Origin: Kitasatospora sp. DSM 101779
GTDB lineage: Bacteria; Actinomycetota; Actinomycetes; Streptomycetales; Streptomycetaceae
Reading direction: 5' to 3'
DNA: 64,000 nucleotides
NCBI RefSeq assembly: GCF_025655475.1
Contig: NZ_JAHTIK010000001.1
Coordinates: 7,778,124 to 7,842,123 of the forward strand
The notes below the pieces were generated by a model. It did no database searches. It worked only from the letters and a program-made list of their open reading frames with translations, and was not told the DNA's origin. The translations under genes were made by a program, and so were the position numbers. This document shows positions 59,601 through 64,000 of the stretch, in pieces; positions within the stretch are counted from its first letter, which is position 1, and every line of letters starts with the position of its first letter.

Positions 59601-60674
59601 TCAGCGGCGTGTCCCCCCGGTCGCGGCCACGGCGCGGTCGAGTGCGGCGGCCGGGAAGGGCGTCCGTTTGCTCTCCGTGAGCAGCCGGCGGTGGAAGCCG
59701 TCCAGGACGGCCGCGGCCCGGGCGTGCCGTTCGATGATCGCCGCGATCTCCGGCAGCACACCGCCGGGCCTTCGACCCGCGATCCACCGCTGCAGGAACA
59801 CGCCCATGTCGACGCCGCCCCCGACGGGGCCGACGAGGTGGTGACGGAGGAGATGGGTCGCGGCGTAGTGGCGGTCGTACGCGAGATGCTCCGCGAGGAA
59901 GCGCTCCTCGGCCGCCGAGAGCTCGAAACCCGAGCTCAGGGCCAGGCCGAAGTCGGCGAAGTAGATCAGCCGGCCGTCGGTCAGGAGATTGCCGAAGTGC
60001 GCGTCGAAGTGCACGAGCCCGCGCGAACTCATGAAGGCCGCTCCCCGCACCAGCACATCCTCCACCCACGGGTACGGGGATCCCTCGACGGCCGGTGCCG
60101 CCTGCCTCTCGTGCAACCACGCACCGAGTGTCTGCGGTACGTGCTCCAGGAAGAGCACCAGGCTGTGGGAGGACCGGCCGATGGCCTCCAGCCGCTCGCG
60201 GACGGCCCCGGAGTCCTCCCAGTGGGCGACCGCTCCGTCGATGCCCCCGAACGCGTCGACGAAGCCCTCGGGCGGGGAATCCGGCAGCACACGCCAGTGG
60301 TACAGCAGCGGAAAGCCTTCGTACCGCCTCCCCAGGACCCAGTTGGTGGTCATGATGTGGACGGCCAGCTCCCGCCAGGCACCGAAGCCGGCCGAGCCCA
60401 CCCCGTACTGGTAGAACAGCGGCAGACCGAAGAGGTTCGCCGTCGACCGGACGTTCTCCGGCCGGATCTCGACGTCCGTCAACGGCACCCGCTTGACGAA
60501 GACCCGTGTCCCGTCGACGTCCAGTTCCGCGGACCTGCCACCGATCCCGGACCCGACCGGAGAGGCGGACGCCAGGACGTCACCGAGTCGCCGGTCACTC
60601 AGCAACGACAGGCGGGTGGCCACCGTCCCACGGGCAGCGAGGCGCTCGGCGTACGGGGACTCGCAGCGGCACAT
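59601..60674 (-). CDS. Protein-kinase-fold (APH/ABC1-like) protein
   Basis: A 357-residue protein with kinase-fold landmarks. The nucleotide-binding Lys is in TRVFVKRVPLT (~57-67). The catalytic loop is GLVHFDAHFGNLL (~220-232, H-x-D-x-x-x-x-N), and the metal-binding Asp is in IYFADFGLALS (~237-247). The glycine loop is poorly conserved. Such proteins phosphorylate small molecules or proteins, or are lanthipeptide/antibiotic kinases. It stands alone and the substrate is unknown. Confidence 0.8.
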   Translation of the reverse strand: MCRCESPYAERLAARGTVATRLSLLSDRRLGDVLASASPVGSGIGGRSAELDVDGTRVFVKRVPLTDVEIRPENVRSTANLFGLPLFYQYGVGSAGFGAWRELAVHIMTTNWVLGRRYEGFPLLYHWRVLPDSPPEGFVDAFGGIDGAVAHWEDSGAVRERLEAIGRSSHSLVLFLEHVPQTLGAWLHERQAAPAVEGSPYPWVEDVLVRGAAFMSSRGLVHFDAHFGNLLTDGRLIYFADFGLALSSGFELSAAEERFLAEHLAYDRHYAATHLLRHHLVGPVGGGVDMGVFLQRWIAGRRPGGVLPEIAAIIERHARAAAVLDGFHRRLLTESKRTPFPAAALDRAVAATGGTRR

Positions 60675-60853
60675 CGACGGCTCCTCGGTGCCCCGACCGG
60701 GGCTTCGACGATCACTCGAACGCGATCGACCCTACCCGGACATGACGGGCCATCAGGACAGCCGTCGACGGACCTCGACCGCACCTGGCCCGGTGCCGTG
60801 GGCGGGATTCCCTGGTGCGGCCTGCGTCGGTGTGGCCGACGTCGGTCGCCCGG

Positions 60854-61210
60854 TCACCGTCGGGCGAGACGGCGTTCGCCGCCGGCCCCGGGCTGGTAGT
60901 CGAGGTGATAGTGGGCGAAGACCTCCGGTTCCCGGTCGGCGGGCAGGACCCCGTCGGTGTCGATGGCCGGCGCGTCCTTCACCAGGGCCTTGGGGTGGGC
61001 GACCTTGAGGTAGCCCGGCCCGGCGACGGCGCCGTCGAGCGGTACGAACACGAGCCGGTGGCGGGTCGGCAGGCCCACGGTGACCGTGGCGAAGGAGGGC
61101 TGGTCGGTCGCCGTGTCGACGTAGACCGACTCCAGGATGCCGATCTTCTTGGCGTCCTGGTCGACGACATCGTGCTGACGCCACTCGCGGATGTCTGCCA
61201 GCTGGATCAT
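60854..61210 (-). CDS. PRC-barrel domain protein
   Basis: A 118-residue protein. Residues 1-80 form a PRC barrel (IREWRQHDVVDQDAKKIGIL; VYVDTATDQPSFATVTVG), and the end is Arg/Gly-rich. Single PRC-barrel proteins are common stress-induced proteins in actinobacteria and may bind RNA or membrane partners. ATG 61210 follows TGGAGGG. A SigB-type promoter lies 97 bp upstream, and the leader between them holds a heptamer repeat. Confidence 0.87.
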   Translation of the reverse strand: MIQLADIREWRQHDVVDQDAKKIGILESVYVDTATDQPSFATVTVGLPTRHRLVFVPLDGAVAGPGYLKVAHPKALVKDAPAIDTDGVLPADREPEVFAHYHLDYQPGAGGERRLARR

Positions 61211-61233
61211 TGCGCCCTCCAGTCCACCGTTCC

Positions 61234-61275
61234 CCGTCGCCCGTCGCCCGTCGCCCGTCGCCCGTCGCCCGCCGC
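61234..61275 (+). repeat. Heptamer tandem repeat in the PRC-barrel leader
   Basis: CCGTCGC occurs five times in a row (61234-61268), then once as CCGCCGC (61269-61275). It lies between the promoter and the RBS of the minus-strand PRC-barrel gene. Confidence 0.95.
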
Positions 61276-61306
61276 CCAGGCCGGGCGGCCGTCCGACGGG
61301 GAACGT

Positions 61307-61331
61307 CTGCCCGTCCCGGCCGTCGGTAACC
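61307..61331 (-). promoter_or_regulatory. SigB-type promoter of the PRC-barrel gene
   Basis: On the minus strand GGTT-N15-GGGCAG, extended GGGCAGACG. Confidence 0.6.
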
Positions 61332-61408
61332 GGCGCAGGCAGACCGTTCCACCGACTCCCGGCCGGGGTCCCCGGGCAGCCGATCGGCATCGGCCGCGGT
61401 GTGCAGGG

Positions 61409-61576
61409 CTACCGGGTGGGTCGGCGGCCGTTCCTGCGGACGCGCGCGCCGCCGAGGGCGAGGGCGACCAGCAGGACGAGGATGCCGATGAACAGGAGGT
61501 ACAACAGGCCGTCCGCGGCCACGCCGATGAGACCGAGCACGATCGCGACGATCACCAGGAAGAGGATCCATGCCAT
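61409..61576 (-). CDS. Small two-helix membrane protein
   Basis: A 55-residue protein: WILFLVIVAIVLGLIGVAAD and LLYLLFIGILVLLVALALGG are two transmembrane helices, followed by a basic tail (RVRRNGRRPTR). ATG 61576 follows GGGAGG. It resembles the small hydrophobic stress proteins, like the one at 17712, but is not homologous by eye. It may be transcribed with the PRC-barrel gene, though ~100 bp separates it from that gene's promoter. Confidence 0.7.
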   Translation of the reverse strand: MAWILFLVIVAIVLGLIGVAADGLLYLLFIGILVLLVALALGGARVRRNGRRPTR

Positions 61577-61776
61577 GGAGGTTCGCCTCCCGCCGACGAG
61601 ATGACGGTGCGCGGGACCGCGCCGCCCACGACGGCGGTCGGGGCGGCGGTCCCGGCAGCAGGCCCGCGGTTCAGGCCCTGCTCGAGGCTCGTGCCCAGCC
61701 GGCGCCCGTCGATGCACGGCGGCGCCGGTGACCGGGGGACCGTCGACGCTGCCGCTCGCCCCCGGGCCCGGGCTAC

Positions 61777-61978
61777 GGCGTGACGTGAACGGCGATCGGG
61801 CAGCCAGAGGGGCGCGGGGAACTGCGCCATGCGGATGTGGTCCGCCGTGCGAATCCCGGCTCGGCCCGTGCCACTACGGTGCCCGCTCCCGGACTGCGCA
61901 GTTCTCACCCAGACTTCGGCCGGGAGGTGCCCCACGCACCCCTGAATCAACCACCCGACCGCCCTTTGACGACACTCC
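61777..61978 (+). repeat. Palindromic repeat element, copy 2 (202 bp)
   Basis: Left end GGCGTGACGTGAACGGCGAT, right end ...CCCTTTGACGACACTCC. Inside are GGGGCGCGGGGAACTGCGCC, CCGCCGTGCGAATCCCGGCT and GGTGCCCCACGCACCCC, the last being the partner of GGGGCGCGGGG. The whole element can fold on itself. It shares order and boxes with the 57746 copy. Confidence 0.8.
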
Positions 61979-62251
61979 CCGGGCCCTTGTGCCCGGGCCG
62001 GGCGGCCCCGCGGACGGGCGAGGGCGACGCATCGGAGGTTTGCATCGCGCGGTCCGGTGACAGCGGTCTGAGCCGCCCCTAGCATCGGCACACCGCCGCG
62101 ACCGTCGCGCCGAACGGGCGGCCGGCCGAGCAGTGGCCGACCGCCCCGCGGGTCCCGGGGCGCGCCCCACCGCTGCCCCGGGACCGTCCACGGCTGTGCG
62201 CCCGTGCCGAGGCCCGGTGTGCCGGCATGCCGCTGTCCTGCATCGCGGCGA

Positions 62252-62308
62252 CGGCCGGGAGGTGCCCCCACGCGCCCCTTGTCGGTTCCCAGCCGTTGAC
62301 GACGCGCT
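62252..62308 (+). repeat. Half copy of the palindromic repeat element
   Basis: CGGCCGGGAGGTGCCCCCAC followed by GCGCCCC and a diverged tail ending TTGACGACGCG correspond to the right arm of the 61777 copy. The left arm is absent. Confidence 0.65.
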
Positions 62309-62332
62309 CTGCGCCCGCCAGCCGGACGGACC

Positions 62333-63403
62333 CTAGGTCACCGGGTCGGCGGAGGCCCGGGCGGGGGCTGTGACGGTGTCGTGGGGGCTGAAGGTGCGTC
62401 GGTAGGCGGCGGGTGAGACCCCGAAGGCCGTACGCATGTGGGTGCGCAGGGAGTTCCCGGAGCCGAGGCCGGCCCGGTGGGCGACCAGGTCGATCGGCAG
62501 GTCCGTGGTCTCCAGCAGGTGCTTGGCCATCTCCAGGCGCTGGACGGTCAGCCACTGCACCGGGGTCATGCCGACCTCGTCGCGGAAGCGCCGGGTGAAG
62601 GAGCGCAGACTCATCCGCGCGTGCTCGGCGAGCCGGTCGAGGGGCAGCGGCTCGCCGAGGTGCTCCAGCGCCCAGGCTCGGGTGGCGGTGGTGCTGGCGA
62701 CGGTGGGCTCGGGGACGGGGCGGTCGATGTACTGCGCCTGCCCGCCGTCCCGCCACGGCGGCACCACGCACATGCGGGCGGCCCGGTTGGCGACCGCCGC
62801 GCCGTGGTCGCGGCGGATCACGTGCAGGCACAGGTCGACGCCGGCGGCGACCCCGGCGGAGGTCAGTACGTCCCCGTCGTCGACGAAGAGGACCTCCTCG
62901 TCGACCCTGACGTCGGGGAAGGCCCGGCGGAAGTCCGGGGCCAGGTTCCAGTGCGTGGTGGCCGGCCGGCCGTCCAGCAGGCCGGCCGCGGCGAGCACGT
63001 AGGAGCCGGTGCAGATCGACACCAGCCGCGTGCCTGGCCGGATCCCGGCGATGGCCGCGGCGACGGCGGGCGGCAGCGGGCCGCCGTGGCCCAGTTCGGG
63101 CATGGCGTGCGTGGGCGGGACGATCACGGTGTCCGCGGCGGCCATCGCCTCGGGCCCGGCGGCCGGCTGCACGGTGAAGCCGGCGTCGCTGAGGACGGGT
63201 GCGCCGTCGGCGGTGCAGACCGTGACCTCGTACAGCGGACGCCCCTCGGCGTCCTCGGCGCTGCCGAAGACCCGGGACGGGATGCCGAGCTCGAAGGGCG
63301 GGACCCCGGGCAGCGCGAGCACGGCGATCCGGTGCCGTCGGACCGGCGAACCCGGCGTCCCGTCCCGCTCGCTCTCCGTCATCGCCGTCCGCGTTCCACT
63401 CAT
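62333..63403 (-). CDS. GlxA family regulator (DJ-1/PfpI domain plus AraC HTH)
   Basis: A 356-residue regulator. Residues ~20-200 are a DJ-1/PfpI-like domain (RIAVLALPGVPPFELGIPSR; VSICTGSYVLAAAGLLDGR, with Cys at the nucleophile elbow). Residues ~225-340 are an AraC DNA-binding domain (LDRLAEHARMSLRSFTRRFR; IDLVAHRAGLGSGNSLRTHM). It is divergent from the quinone-oxidoreductase gene at 63564, its probable target. ATG 63403; a second ATG lies seven codons later. Confidence 0.93.
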   Translation of the reverse strand: MSGTRTAMTESERDGTPGSPVRRHRIAVLALPGVPPFELGIPSRVFGSAEDAEGRPLYEVTVCTADGAPVLSDAGFTVQPAAGPEAMAAADTVIVPPTHAMPELGHGGPLPPAVAAAIAGIRPGTRLVSICTGSYVLAAAGLLDGRPATTHWNLAPDFRRAFPDVRVDEEVLFVDDGDVLTSAGVAAGVDLCLHVIRRDHGAAVANRAARMCVVPPWRDGGQAQYIDRPVPEPTVASTTATRAWALEHLGEPLPLDRLAEHARMSLRSFTRRFRDEVGMTPVQWLTVQRLEMAKHLLETTDLPIDLVAHRAGLGSGNSLRTHMRTAFGVSPAAYRRTFSPHDTVTAPARASADPVT

Positions 63404-63423
63404 GGCCAGATCCTGTCACATAG

Positions 63424-63437
63424 TGGCCGAACGGCCA
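63424..63437. promoter_or_regulatory. Palindrome in the GlxA regulator/oxidoreductase gap
   Basis: TGGCCG-AA-CGGCCA, a perfect 6-bp inverted repeat 21 bp from the regulator start, is a possible operator. Confidence 0.4.
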
Positions 63438-63563
63438 ACACCATGCCGGGCCGTCCTGCCGGATCGTGGACTGCGTCGCCGGGGGACACCGGCGCACAGG
63501 GATCGGAACGACGCTCGAACCGGCGAGTGACCGACGAGCGGAACGAAGAACGAGGCGGAGAAC

Positions 63564-64000
63564 ATGCGTGCAGTGGTCGTGGAGCAGTGGGGCGGGCCCG
63601 AGAATCTGGTCGAGCGCGAGGTCGAGCGTCCCGAGCCCGGGCTGAACGAAGTCCTGGTGCGGGTGCACGCGGCCGGAGTGAACCCGGTGGACTGGAAGGT
63701 CCGCGCCGGCGGCGCCCTCATCGAGTGGGGCGCGGTGCCGGCGGTCGGCTGGGACGTGTCCGGCACGGTCGAGGCCGTCGGCCCCGGCGTCGGGATCTTC
63801 CGGCCGGGCGACGAGGTCTTCGGGATGCCGCTGTTCCCGCGCCAGGCCGGCGGCTACGCCGAGTACGTGGTCGCACCCGCCCGGCACCTCGCCCCCAAGC
63901 CCGCCGGCCTGACGCACGTGGAGGCTGCGGCACTGCCGCTCGCCGCGCTGACCGCCTGGCAGTCCCTGGTCGACGCGGCCGACGTCCGCCTCGGGGAACG
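63564..64000 (+). CDS. NADPH:quinone oxidoreductase-type MDR protein, partial
   Basis: The first 145 residues of a medium-chain oxidoreductase; the gene runs off the window. Seen are MRAVVVEQWGGPENLVEREV, the GroES-like core VHAAGVNPVDWKVRAGG and VGWDVSGTVEAVGPGV, and the lead into the NADPH domain (ALPLAALTAWQSLVDAADV). It has no zinc ligands. It is a distant relative of the 54753 enzyme. Divergence from the GlxA-type regulator suggests induction by an electrophile, which is inference. Confidence 0.9.
   Translation, partial: MRAVVVEQWGGPENLVEREVERPEPGLNEVLVRVHAAGVNPVDWKVRAGGALIEWGAVPAVGWDVSGTVEAVGPGVGIFRPGDEVFGMPLFPRQAGGYAEYVVAPARHLAPKPAGLTHVEAAALPLAALTAWQSLVDAADVRLGE

Larger units (their letters stand above)
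61577..62332. other. 756-bp region with repeat elements and no gene
   Basis: It holds palindromic element copy 2 (61777-61978) and a half copy (62252-62308). Between them nothing resembles a protein or RNA gene. Confidence 0.5.

Noticed and set aside
61234-61275. CRISPR-like array
   Set aside because: Direct heptamers without spacers and no cas genes; a simple tandem repeat.
57746-61978. tRNA-like sequence GTGCGAATCCCGGC inside the repeat elements
   Set aside because: No cloverleaf can be built around it and it is part of the palindromic repeat.
30262-62308. Insertion sequences at the palindromic repeats
   Set aside because: No transposase frame is present in or next to any copy.

Overview
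The window is about 72-75% GC by eye, with GTG starts, GGAGG-type ribosome binding sites, mycothiol chemistry (a mycothione reductase) and Streptomyces-typical small families (DUF2267, DUF6343, CGNR, Rho_N-type 'plasmid stabilization' proteins). It is a chromosomal segment of a streptomycete (Streptomyces, Kitasatospora or a close relative). I see no rRNA, tRNA, CRISPR array, prophage or transposase.

Layout. (1) 1-11.2 kb: a PucR-type regulator, cut by the window edge, faces a nine-gene plus-strand operon: dnaK, grpE, cbpA-like dnaJ, a MerR/CbpM-like gene, clpB, thioredoxin, a UBP zinc-finger protein, a cNMP-domain flavoenzyme without the CxxC pair, and a DUF1931 histone-fold protein. It looks like a second, self-contained protein-disaggregation plus redox stress unit. 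(2) 11.3-17.0 kb: decayed ATP-dependent DNA ligase pieces, a CGNR regulator opposite an SDR that lacks its catalytic tyrosine, a pirin, a lipoprotein and another SDR. (3) 17.2-45.6 kb: a general-stress island with two hemerythrins, a transketolase, BON, DUF2267 and DUF6343 proteins, MgtC, a CDGSH/HemK2/HDO/DDAH group, a large catalase and mycothione reductase. The partner-switching set here comprises six STAS proteins, three HATPase anti-sigma proteins and one GAF-PAS-GAF-SpoIIE phosphatase, with no sigma factor gene nearby. (4) 45.6-64 kb: ordinary accessory genes (LysR/cupin, GNAT, SRPBCC, AraC, Vms1/baeRF, TetR/SDR, PRC-barrel, GlxA regulator, quinone oxidoreductases) mixed with decayed DNA and palindromic repeats.

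The strongest unifying signal is a promoter motif, GNNT-N14..16-GGGYAGNCG. I found 18 matches from 17.6 to 61.3 kb (one has T for C in the last triplet), plus three near matches, nearly all just upstream of stress genes on the matching strand. It resembles the SigB-family consensus of Streptomyces, so regions 3 and part of 4 are probably one alternative-sigma regulon that also encodes its own partner-switching regulators. The aligned phosphorylation position of the six STAS proteins is Asp, Ser, Thr, Ser, Ser and Ala, suggesting locked and switchable forms in one locus.

A second theme is genome decay and small repeats. A family of palindromic elements of about 200 bp occurs twice nearly full length (57.7 and 61.8 kb), once as an 87-bp derivative inside a broken cinA (30.3 kb), and once as a half copy (62.25 kb). 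A molybdopterin oxidoreductase remnant at 41.1-41.3 kb carries what looks like an in-place inversion.
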